From: Thalassobium sp.
GTDB taxonomy: Bacteria; Pseudomonadota; Gammaproteobacteria; Pseudomonadales; Oceanobacteraceae
Direction: 5' to 3'
Length of the DNA: 64,000 nucleotides
Assembly (NCBI GenBank): GCA_002733205.1
Contig: NVUW01000001.1
Coordinates: forward strand, 434,001 to 498,000
This document shows, one piece after another, positions 34,964 through 43,470 of the stretch. The notes below the pieces were generated by a model that was not told the DNA's origin, ran no database searches, and was given only the letters and a program-made list of their open reading frames with translations. Position 1 is the first letter of the stretch. Each line of letters starts with the position of its first letter. A program made the position numbers and the translations under genes.

Positions 34964-36625
34964 TTACGCCAGACGCTTGTACTTCATGCGCTTAGGCGAC
35001 GCATCGTTGCCCAGGCGCTTTTTACGGTCGGCTTCGTATTCGGTGTAGTTACCTTCAAAGAAAGTCACTTTCGAATCGCCTTCGTACGCCAGAATATGCG
35101 TGGCAATACGGTCAAGGAACCAGCGATCGTGCGACACCACCATCACCGCTCCGGGGAAAGCCAGCACCGCTTCTTCCAGCGCCCGCAGGGTTTCTACGTC
35201 AAGGTCGTTGGACGGTTCATCCAGCAGCAGTACGTTAGCCCCTTGCTTCAGGGTATAAGCCAGTTGCAGACGGCCACGCTCACCACCAGAAAGATCACCC
35301 ACACGCTTCTGCTGATCACCGCCTTTAAAGTTAAAGCGACCGATGTACGAGCGGCTTGGGTAATCTTTGCCGTTGATGTTGATCATATCCATACCGTCGG
35401 AGATGGATTCCCAGACGGTTTTCTTATCGTCCAGCTCATCGCGCAGCTGTTCGACAAACGCCAGTTTGACGGTTTCGCCCATCACCACACTGCCGGAATC
35501 CGGTTGCTCGGTACCGGCAATCATGCGGAACAGGGTCGATTTACCGGCACCGTTCCCCCCGATGATACCGACAATAGCGCCCGGCGGGACGGTAAAGCTC
35601 AGATCATCGATCAGCACACGATCGCCGTAAGATTTGGTGACGTTATGAAACTCGATGACTTTGTCGCCCAGACGCGGGCCTGGTGGAATATAAATCTCGT
35701 TGGTTTCGTTACGGGTCTGGAATTCGCGCGAGTTCATTTCTTCGAATGCTGCCAGACGCGCCTTGCTCTTCGCCTGACGCCCTTTAGCCCCCTGACGCAC
35801 CCACTCCAGCTCATGTTTAATGGCTTTGGAGTGTGCCTCTTCCTGTTTCTTTTCCTGCTCTAAACGCTTTTCTTTGGTTTCCAGCCAGGTGGTGTAGTTA
35901 CCCTCGTAAGGAATACCGTGACCACGATCAAGCTCCAGAATCCATTCCGCGCAGTTGTCGAGGAAGTAACGGTCGTGGGTAATCGCCACCACGGTGCCCG
36001 GATACTCTTCCAGGAACTGTTCCAGCCAGCCTACAGATTCGGCATCCAGGTGGTTGGTGGGTTCGTCCAGCAACAACATATCCGGCTTCGACATCAGCAG
36101 GCGGCACAATGCCACGCGGCGGCGCTCACCACCGGACAGTTTGGTCACATCCGCATCCCATGGCGGCAGACGCAGCGCATCAGCGGCAACCTCCATGTGG
36201 CGCTCCATGTCATGACCACCGGAGGCTTCAATAAAGGCTTCCAGCTGACCCTGTTTTTTTGCCAGCGCATCGAAATCAGCATCCGGCTCAGCGTATGCCG
36301 CGTAGACCGCATCCAGAGCGGCACGGGCGTCGAGCAGTTCGCGCAGACCATCTTCAACGTTACCTTTAACGTCTTTGGCCGGGTCCAGTTCCGGCTCCTG
36401 CGGCAAGTAGCCGATTTTCAGATCCGGCTGCGGACGGGCCTCACCAATAATGTCAGTATCCAGGCCCGCCATAATTTTCAGCAGGGTGGATTTACCGGAG
36501 CCGTTCAGGCCCAGTACACCGATTTTGGCGCCTGGAAAGAACGAAAGAGAAATATCACGCAGGATCTGGCGCTTGGGCGGAACAATCTTGCCCAGGCGGT
36601 TCATGGTGAATACATACTGTGCCAT
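34964..36625 (-). CDS. ettA: ABC-F translation factor EttA
   Basis: EttA is an energy-dependent translational throttle that binds the ribosomal E site. The 553-residue product starts at the ATG at 36625 ([13 protein letters not shown], as in E. coli) with GAGGT upstream; the frame extends 10 codons further without support. It has two ABC domains with Walker A motifs [10 protein letters not shown] and [10 protein letters not shown] and signatures [11 protein letters not shown] and [11 protein letters not shown], no transmembrane part, and a linker rich in K/E ([16 protein letters not shown]) between them. It is the first gene of a minus-strand run leading to the PilZ gene. Confidence 0.95.
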   Translation of the reverse strand: MAQYVFTMNRLGKIVPPKRQILRDISLSFFPGAKIGVLGLNGSGKSTLLKIMAGLDTDIIGEARPQPDLKIGYLPQEPELDPAKDVKGNVEDGLRELLDARAALDAVYAAYAEPDADFDALAKKQGQLEAFIEASGGHDMERHMEVAADALRLPPWDADVTKLSGGERRRVALCRLLMSKPDMLLLDEPTNHLDAESVGWLEQFLEEYPGTVVAITHDRYFLDNCAEWILELDRGHGIPYEGNYTTWLETKEKRLEQEKKQEEAHSKAIKHELEWVRQGAKGRQAKSKARLAAFEEMNSREFQTRNETNEIYIPPGPRLGDKVIEFHNVTKSYGDRVLIDDLSFTVPPGAIVGIIGGNGAGKSTLFRMIAGTEQPDSGSVVMGETVKLAFVEQLRDELDDKKTVWESISDGMDMININGKDYPSRSYIGRFNFKGGDQQKRVGDLSGGERGRLQLAYTLKQGANVLLLDEPSNDLDVETLRALEEAVLAFPGAVMVVSHDRWFLDRIATHILAYEGDSKVTFFEGNYTEYEADRKKRLGNDASPKRMKYKRLA

Positions 36626-36739
36626 GGAAAAATACCTCGTATCAGATGGCGGCAAAGCTACTGAAAAGCGCCGCTAATGGCAACATAACAGGCCATTGTC
36701 GTGGCTTTTTCTGCGTGCAGACACTATTGGCTGTGTCCA

Positions 36740-36770
36740 AAGTCACAGAAATGTCATCAGTACTTTATTA
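36740..36770 (+). promoter_or_regulatory. Candidate Pho-box-like pair with -10 upstream of the PAS-GGDEF-EAL gene
   Basis: AAGTCAC at 36740 and ATGTCAT at 36751 are 11 bases apart with the A-rich spacer AGAA, the geometry of PhoB half sites. TATTAA at 36766 follows at about the distance of known Pho promoters. A TATACT at 36797-36802 is an alternative -10. Only two half sites match, one imperfectly. Confidence 0.35.
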
Positions 36771-36840
36771 AGTCGCCTACACCCCGCCTGGCTGTCTATA
36801 CTTCCGCCATGATGATTAATAAAGATAAGACTCTTTAGCC

Positions 36841-39800
36841 ATGCTGTTTCGTCTGTTACAGCGAGCTGGCCAGGACGAACTGCGCCGTTCCACGCTGATG
36901 AATGTTCCGCTGTTTCTGCTCAGCTTTGTTTTTCTGGCGCTGGTACTGGCCGGTAACGTCTATCGCCAATGGCATAACGACCAGCTGGCGTTCAACAAAG
37001 AAGTGGCGCTGACGCTGGAAAACTATGTCCAGCAGTCCGGTTTGCTGGCGCAGGCCGGACTGGCCGCGAACACGATGTTCAGCCGGGCTTTTGCCCCCCT
37101 GCTCGAGCAATCCGCCAAAGGTGATGCGTCAGCCCGTGATCAGCTCTGGGCTGAAATGCAGAAATCCTTCTTTAACCTCACCGGGTTTGTGTTGTTCGAT
37201 GCCAATGGCCGCTATCTGACTCATCGCGGAACTGCGCTGCATGCCGATGAAACCCGCGATATCTATGCCAACAGCCTGAGCATTGGTGGCAACCAGGGCA
37301 TGTTCTCACTGCGTTATGGCAGCAAAGGCGGGTACTACTTTTTCACGCGTTTTCAGGGGCCGGGAGGTGAAACTTACCTCTTTGTCAGCCGCCGTTCCTA
37401 CAGCAAGCTGTCGAGCATTATCTACAACGGCAACTTTCCCGGCTTCGAGATGCTGTTGCTCGACACCCGCGATAACTCCATCGGTATCCGTGAGCATTAC
37501 TACGCCGATTCATCCCACCAGCCCAAGCTGAGTAAAACCGAAGAACAACAGATTCTGTACCGCACCAACATTCCCTTTACCCACTGGGATGTGATTGCCC
37601 TGCCGGTGGAAAAAGACGTTCAGGCCCAGCTCTGGAGCCGCATTCATCCGCCATTGGTGGTACTGGCCACCTTCTCCATTTTGGCTGGCATTCTGTGGGT
37701 CTTCCTGCGCCGCCAGGAACGCCGCGCGGCCGAACTGGAAATCATCCGCCGTCAGACCGAGCAACGTGCCGACCGGGTGCTGATGTCGATTGACGACGCC
37801 CTGATCTCCACCGATGCCTTCGGTCTGATCAATTACGTCAACCCGAAAGGAGCCGCGCTTCTGATTGAGAACGGCCACCGTGATTTTCTCGGTGAGAGCC
37901 TGGCCGATGTCTGGCCTGACAAACAGGCATTATGGAACCGTGGCCTGAATGCCGACGAGCTGGAACTGCTGCAGGATAACGGCCGCCAGCTGACCGTTCG
38001 CATTGGCGAAGAACAACGCATACTGGAGCAGGGATACAATCCGCTGTACGAGGGCCGGCGCATATCCGGCATAGTCTGGTTGCTGCGCGATATTACTGAT
38101 GCGGTACACGCCACCAACGCTCTTGAAGAAAGCCGCAGCCGCTATAAAGCCCTGTTTGAAGAGGCCGGTGTCGCACATTGCCTGCTGGATATCTCGCACT
38201 TCGATGGCCAGCTGGAAAGTGTACGGCTGGTCAATATTAACGATGCCGCCGTGCGCATGACCAAAGCCAGCAGTCGGCAACAACTATTGCAGGACTACAG
38301 TCAATTACTGGTGCAGGGCAGCCGTGAGTTACGCTCTGCGCTGCAACGTGCGGTCGACCTGAAACTGAGCACCACCGAGTTTGAATTACCGCTGCGCATA
38401 TTCAGCGGCGAGCCGCGTGATTTCTGGGTTAACCTCAGTCTGCGCTCGGGCACCGTCGGCCAGGCGCTGATGACCGTTCTGGATGTGACTGAACGAAAAA
38501 AAGCCACCGAAAAGACCCGCGAACGCGAGGCTTTCTGGTCCAAGGTTATGGCAGCAATGCCAGACCTGGTGTACGTCGTCGAGCTGACGTCCGAGCTGAA
38601 CCACAAAGTGATTTACCACAACCGCACCATGGGTGAAGTACTCGGCTACCCTGCCGACCTTCAACTCGATGCCAATGACTGGCTGCGTTATGCCGAGCCG
38701 GAAGAAGAAAGGCATCTGGCCATCGCCCTGAATAAAAACCGCTCGCTGGCAATGGGGACCACTCGCGAGGCGACGGCCCGCTTCCGTCATGCCGATGGCA
38801 GCCTGCGGGTACTGAAATTCCGCGACACCCCCTTTGCACTGGATAAAGACGGCAACGTTGTGCGCTATATCGGCACCGCCCGCGACGTGACCGGTGATAT
38901 CGAAAAACAGGAACGTATTGTCGAATCCGAACGGCGCTACCGTTTACTGGCAGAAAACATGAGCGACGTTATCTGGGCCACTGACATCAACCTGAATTTT
39001 AATTTCGTCAGCTCCTCGGTTGAGCGCCTCCTCGGTTATAAACCGGACGAATTACTGCGTGAAGGTATCGGCGCCATCTTTAAGCGCCGCGACATCCGCA
39101 CACTGTTCCACGCGATGCATCATGAAATACGGCAAGCGCTGCGCGATCCTGATAACGCCCAATCACGTAATGTGATGATCCGCAAAGACGCCATCGCCAC
39201 CAGTAAAAACGGCAAAGAAGTTTTGCTGGAATTACAGGCCAGTCCGTTATGGAATGACAAAGGTGAGCTGCAGGGTATGCTCGGCATCTCACGCGATGTT
39301 GGCGAAGCCCGCACCATCGAGCGTGAACTGCAACTGGCCGGGGAAGTTTTCGACAACAGTAACGAAGCGATTTTAATCACCGACCGTACGTTGAATATTG
39401 CCAATATTAACCGCGCCTTCGGTGCCATTACCGGCTATAAAAATGAAGAAGTTATTGGCCGGACGCCGGACTTCCTTATTTCGTCAGAGCGTCACGGCAT
39501 CACTTTTTTTGAAGAAATCGGCGAAGCTCTGGTGTCTGCCGGCTACTGGCAGGGTGAAATTTTCTACCAGCGGGCCAGTGGCGAGATCCGCACCGGCTGG
39601 GCGGGTGTCAGTGCTATCCGCGATCAGGATCACGAAGTTCAGAGTCTGATTATTATTATGTCCGACATCACCGAACGTAAGGTGATTGAAGAGCGTATTC
39701 ATAAACTGGCGTATTTTGATCCGCTCACCGGCCTGCCCAACCGCAGCCAGATGCATGAACGGCTGGACGTTTTACTGAAAACAGCGCAGCGCAACAACCA

Positions 39801-41013
39801 TTGCGTTGCCCTGTTATTTATCGACCTTGACCGCTTTAAACCGATTAACGATTCGATGGGACACCCGGCCGGCGATCAGGTATTAAAACAGGTGGCTCAG
39901 CGACTGCGTAACTGTACCAAAAAACACGACCTGGTTTGCCGTATCGGCGGTGATGAATTTACCGTTGCGCTTGGCGAACAGACCGATAACGAAAAAGCGG
40001 CCGATACCGCCGTCAAAGTGGCTGAACGTATTCTGCATGCTTTAAACCGGCCTTATATTCTTGGCCAGCGTGAAGTGTTTATCAGTGCCAGTATCGGCAT
40101 ATCCATCTATCCGCACGATGGTGGCAGCGTGATTGAATTGCTGAAAAATTCCGATATGGCGATGTATCACGCCAAAGATCTGGGGCGCGACAACGTACAG
40201 TTCTTTAACGAAAAAATGAACCAAAAGGCGGTTGAATTACTGGAGCTGGAAAACGATCTGCGCCACGCGCTGGGCCGTAACGAGCTGGAACTCTATTACC
40301 AGCCACAGTATCAGTCCAGCAATGGTAAAGCCGTAGCAGCAGAAGCCTTATTGCGCTGGAACCATCCGACCAAAGGACTCATTTCCCCCGGATTATTTAT
40401 TCCGATTATTGAAGACACCGGGCTGATTGTGCCGATCGGCCAATGGGTGCTGGAGCAGGCCTGCCAGCATTTCGCCGACTGGAAAAATAAAGCACTGGAT
40501 CTGCAACGTATTGCCGTTAACGTATCCGCACGCCAGTTTAAACAGGACGATTTCCTGCAGATTGTAAAAGATGCCATTTTCAAAGCCGGCATACGTCCCG
40601 ATCAGCTGGAGCTGGAACTGACTGAAAGTATTCTGATCGACGATATCGAACACACCCTTGAAGCTCTTAATGGCTTGCGCAAGCTGGGTGTACGTACCGC
40701 AATCGACGATTTTGGTACCGGCTATTCTTCCCTGAATTATCTGAAACAATTCCCGGTAGATACCTTAAAAATCGACCGCAGTTTTATTCAGAATTTGCCG
40801 GACAACTCTGATGATGCACAGATCACGCGAACCATTATTGCCATGGCACACAACCTGGGCATGGGCATTATTGCCGAAGGGGTGGAAACGCGTGAACAGC
40901 TGCAATTTTTAATATCCGCACGCTGTGAAGAAGTCCAGGGCTTCCTGTTCAGCAAACCGCTGCCACAGAAACAATTTATTCAGTTGCTGCAACGTCATGA
41001 AATCCAGTGCTAA
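36841..41013 (+). CDS. Membrane sensor with five PAS-like domains, GGDEF and EAL
   Basis: A 1390-residue inner-membrane c-di-GMP enzyme. Transmembrane segments lie at about 19-42 and 273-291 and enclose a periplasmic sensor region of dCACHE-like size (about 45-270). Five PAS-like domains follow (about 310-430, 435-560, 562-690, 700-830, 837-945), then GGDEF (about 950-1115) and EAL (about 1130-1385). The cyclase loop is intact (RIGGDEF near 1036). The I-site reads KKHD rather than RxxD, so feedback may be weak. The EAL motif (AEALLRW near 1167) and DDFGTGYSSL are intact, so both activities are possible. The stop overlaps the DUF3570 gene by 17 bases. The sensed signal is unknown. Confidence 0.9.
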   Translation: MLFRLLQRAGQDELRRSTLMNVPLFLLSFVFLALVLAGNVYRQWHNDQLAFNKEVALTLENYVQQSGLLAQAGLAANTMFSRAFAPLLEQSAKGDASARDQLWAEMQKSFFNLTGFVLFDANGRYLTHRGTALHADETRDIYANSLSIGGNQGMFSLRYGSKGGYYFFTRFQGPGGETYLFVSRRSYSKLSSIIYNGNFPGFEMLLLDTRDNSIGIREHYYADSSHQPKLSKTEEQQILYRTNIPFTHWDVIALPVEKDVQAQLWSRIHPPLVVLATFSILAGILWVFLRRQERRAAELEIIRRQTEQRADRVLMSIDDALISTDAFGLINYVNPKGAALLIENGHRDFLGESLADVWPDKQALWNRGLNADELELLQDNGRQLTVRIGEEQRILEQGYNPLYEGRRISGIVWLLRDITDAVHATNALEESRSRYKALFEEAGVAHCLLDISHFDGQLESVRLVNINDAAVRMTKASSRQQLLQDYSQLLVQGSRELRSALQRAVDLKLSTTEFELPLRIFSGEPRDFWVNLSLRSGTVGQALMTVLDVTERKKATEKTREREAFWSKVMAAMPDLVYVVELTSELNHKVIYHNRTMGEVLGYPADLQLDANDWLRYAEPEEERHLAIALNKNRSLAMGTTREATARFRHADGSLRVLKFRDTPFALDKDGNVVRYIGTARDVTGDIEKQERIVESERRYRLLAENMSDVIWATDINLNFNFVSSSVERLLGYKPDELLREGIGAIFKRRDIRTLFHAMHHEIRQALRDPDNAQSRNVMIRKDAIATSKNGKEVLLELQASPLWNDKGELQGMLGISRDVGEARTIERELQLAGEVFDNSNEAILITDRTLNIANINRAFGAITGYKNEEVIGRTPDFLISSERHGITFFEEIGEALVSAGYWQGEIFYQRASGEIRTGWAGVSAIRDQDHEVQSLIIIMSDITERKVIEERIHKLAYFDPLTGLPNRSQMHERLDVLLKTAQRNNHCVALLFIDLDRFKPINDSMGHPAGDQVLKQVAQRLRNCTKKHDLVCRIGGDEFTVALGEQTDNEKAADTAVKVAERILHALNRPYILGQREVFISASIGISIYPHDGGSVIELLKNSDMAMYHAKDLGRDNVQFFNEKMNQKAVELLELENDLRHALGRNELELYYQPQYQSSNGKAVAAEALLRWNHPTKGLISPGLFIPIIEDTGLIVPIGQWVLEQACQHFADWKNKALDLQRIAVNVSARQFKQDDFLQIVKDAIFKAGIRPDQLELELTESILIDDIEHTLEALNGLRKLGVRTAIDDFGTGYSSLNYLKQFPVDTLKIDRSFIQNLPDNSDDAQITRTIIAMAHNLGMGIIAEGVETREQLQFLISARCEEVQGFLFSKPLPQKQFIQLLQRHEIQC

Positions 41014-42154
41014 AAGTGCCCTGCTGGCACTGGCAGCAGCGGCGCCGTCGTATGGGCTGGCGCCACCACAGGAAGCACAATTACAATACCGCGTGAGCCA
41101 GTATCAGGAAAACGATATGCCGGCGAACCGCGTCGCCAGTGGCTCCACACAGCGCTATCAGATTTCTGTACAGCAACTGCAGTGGCAAACTCCAATCGCC
41201 GGACAATGGCTGCTGAATATGCAGGGCAGCTATGAAAGTCTGAGTGGTGCCTCGCCACAACAGACCTTCGAAAACAGCAGCGGTCAGAGCGAAGTGATTA
41301 TGAGCGGTGCCTCCATTAACGAGCAGCGCAGCGATGCCCAGCTGCAGCTCAGCCGCTATTTTTCTCACGGCACTCTGGGTGGCGGTCTGTATTATTCCAC
41401 TGAAAACGACTATCAGGCACAGGCCTGGAATCTGGCCGGCAGCCTTGAACTCTGGTCGGGCATGACCACCCTTAATGCCGGACTCAGTCAGTCCGATGAT
41501 CGTCTCAATCCCAGCGATACCCGCCTGTCGGTCAACCGTCAGCTGGCCGATGATCAGACCCGCAGCCGCCAGGAGGCTTATCTTGGCATCAGTCAGATTC
41601 TGAATAAGTACGAAGTGCTGCAGCTGACGCTGGGTTACAGCCAAAGCAGTGGTTACTTATCGGACCCGTACCGCAATATTGATCTGCGCCCGGACAACCG
41701 GGACAGTCAGACGCTGACGCTGATGTACCGTTTTTTTATGAAACCCTGGAATGGTGCTGCGCACTGGAATTATCGTCTTTACCACGACAGCTGGGGGGTG
41801 GATTCCCATACGCTTGAGCTGCGCTGGTATCAGAATCTGGGGCGCTTTATCGGGCGTAATTGGCGCGCCAATATTGGCAGTCGCTTTTACCGCCAGCAGG
41901 CCGCCGATTTTTATTCTCTGGCCAGCAGCGCCAGCGGTAATGCTCAAAGCAGTGACGCCCGGCTGTCCGCTTACGGCGCTATCACGCTGGAGCTGGGTAT
42001 CGATCTGCTTTGGTCCCATGCACTGGAATTCAGCCTCAGCGGGCAAAGCTATCGCAGCCGAGAATCCTGGGGAGCACAAGGCAGCAAGGCTGCGGAAGCC
42101 CCGGCATTGGTGAATTATCAGCTTGTCAGTGCCGGAGTTCTTTACCGCTACTGA
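40997..42154 (+). CDS. DUF3570-type outer-membrane protein
   Basis: A 385-residue exported protein with a short signal peptide (MKSSAKSALLALAAAAPSYG). The block YLSDPYRNIDLRPDNRDSQT ... MKPWNGAAHWNYRLYHDSWGVDSHTLEL (in pieces) identifies the DUF3570 family, thought to be outer-membrane beta-barrels. It ends VSAGVLYRY, an aromatic terminus. DUF3570 genes usually travel with DUF4266, a TlpA-like thioredoxin and ApbE; none is here. I choose the ATG at 40997, which overlaps the end of the upstream signalling gene by 17 bases, so the two are translationally coupled. Its stop is 8 bases from the convergent DUF1501 gene. Function unknown. Confidence 0.82.
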   Translation: MKSSAKSALLALAAAAPSYGLAPPQEAQLQYRVSQYQENDMPANRVASGSTQRYQISVQQLQWQTPIAGQWLLNMQGSYESLSGASPQQTFENSSGQSEVIMSGASINEQRSDAQLQLSRYFSHGTLGGGLYYSTENDYQAQAWNLAGSLELWSGMTTLNAGLSQSDDRLNPSDTRLSVNRQLADDQTRSRQEAYLGISQILNKYEVLQLTLGYSQSSGYLSDPYRNIDLRPDNRDSQTLTLMYRFFMKPWNGAAHWNYRLYHDSWGVDSHTLELRWYQNLGRFIGRNWRANIGSRFYRQQAADFYSLASSASGNAQSSDARLSAYGAITLELGIDLLWSHALEFSLSGQSYRSRESWGAQGSKAAEAPALVNYQLVSAGVLYRY

Positions 42155-42162
42155 GCGCCGGT

Positions 42163-43470
42163 TCAGCCAAATAAGCTTATGGTTTCAGCGTTTAACGGGA
42201 AGCGGGCACTCAGCTCATGATCTGCGATTCCGGCTAATTGCCGCATCGCCTGCTGGATATGTTTGGGCTGCAACAGAATACCGTTGCTGTCGGCGGCCAG
42301 CGTCTGGGGATTAATCGCCTGCGCTTCGTGAGCGGCGGTGGTCAGCCCCACACTACGGTTCGCCCAGCTGGCATTCTTACTCATAAAAATGGTGCTGCTG
42401 ATTGGCCAGTGATCTTTACCATTGCCGTCGTTATAGCCCGGTGTACGGGCAAAGTCAGAGCTGATCATCACCACCAGCTTATCGTCGATGCCCAGCCGCC
42501 CGGCTTCCGCCCAAAGATATTCCACACCGTTCTGCAGGCGCATTAATGCTGCCGCATGATCAGCATCGTGATTAGCGTGGGTATCAAAGCCCCAGGCCAC
42601 CAGATCCGTGCTCACGCACAGCCCGGACTGATACGCTGCCAGCGCAATCTGCGCCTGACGTAACAAGGGGTTCCAGTAACCATCGGCATCGGTGTAATCG
42701 ACCAGCGTCTGCGGTACATACTGCGCCAACAATTCCAGCAATTGCTGGCCATCTTTGGCCGCGGCAAACTGATTCAGCGCTGCCTGCATTCGCGACGCCA
42801 TATGCGGCTGTGCGGCCTGTAACCGCGCAAGACGTTCCGCGCGGTGGCGGTTGATGATGTCGCGCGTACTCTGACGATGAAAATACTTCGCCGCATCCCA
42901 GCCATTGCCGCCATCGAGAAACTGATCCTGATACACCAGCTTATTCAGCGCACTGGGGTCCTGCATCAGGGTGTAATTAATGACTCCCGCCGTCTGGTTG
43001 TAACCGCCGTTGCTGAGATACGCCAACGGTAGCCCGCTGCCGTACACCGCCGCCGCTAATGCGGCAAACGAAGGATATCCCTCCGCCAACCGGCCACTCC
43101 AGCTGTAACGCTGCCCGGCCTGATGCGCGTTGGTCTGGGCATCAATGCCGTTCACCACCAGCATGTGGGGATGCAGGTTAGAAAAGAAGCGTTGATTATG
43201 AGCAAAGGGCGCGTAGGTAACTGAGCTGCCGCTGATGGTTTGCACGCCCTGCGTGCTGGCCCAGTGATTGATCGCCGGGTTGGCTTTCGGATCGCAGAAA
43301 CTGGTGACATCCCAGCCGCCACCGGCCTCAATACTGACAAAAAACGGGCCGTTGTAAGGCGTAAAATTACTGTCCACCGCCTGCGCACGTAATGGCAGAG
43401 GAAGGCCTGCGGCCAAACCGGAGGCCACCAGCAGCTGCAAAAAATGACGGCGGTTCATCGCGTTATTCAT
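42163..43470 (-). CDS. Tat-exported DUF1501-family protein
   Basis: A 435-residue protein with a twin-arginine signal (NRRHFLQLLVASGLAAGLPL) and an alkaline-phosphatase-like sulfatase fold characteristic of DUF1501 (about residues 40-430). Parts with likely metal or substrate residues are visible (VNGIDAQTNAHQAGQRYSW; SSDFARTPGYNDGNGKDHWP). Tat export means it folds with a cofactor before secretion. I start at the ATG at 43470; the frame reaches 43488. It overlaps the stop of the upstream heme lipoprotein gene by 8 bases. DUF1501 proteins usually pair with DUF1800 or DUF1585/1588/1592 proteins; this fits. The activity is unknown. Confidence 0.85.
   Translation of the reverse strand: MNNAMNRRHFLQLLVASGLAAGLPLPLRAQAVDSNFTPYNGPFFVSIEAGGGWDVTSFCDPKANPAINHWASTQGVQTISGSSVTYAPFAHNQRFFSNLHPHMLVVNGIDAQTNAHQAGQRYSWSGRLAEGYPSFAALAAAVYGSGLPLAYLSNGGYNQTAGVINYTLMQDPSALNKLVYQDQFLDGGNGWDAAKYFHRQSTRDIINRHRAERLARLQAAQPHMASRMQAALNQFAAAKDGQQLLELLAQYVPQTLVDYTDADGYWNPLLRQAQIALAAYQSGLCVSTDLVAWGFDTHANHDADHAAALMRLQNGVEYLWAEAGRLGIDDKLVVMISSDFARTPGYNDGNGKDHWPISSTIFMSKNASWANRSVGLTTAAHEAQAINPQTLAADSNGILLQPKHIQQAMRQLAGIADHELSARFPLNAETISLFG

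Noticed and set aside
35096..35863. A 255-residue plus-strand frame inside ettA (and a second at 35918-36664)
   Set aside because: Both are antisense to conserved ABC-F motifs and lack any recognisable domain.
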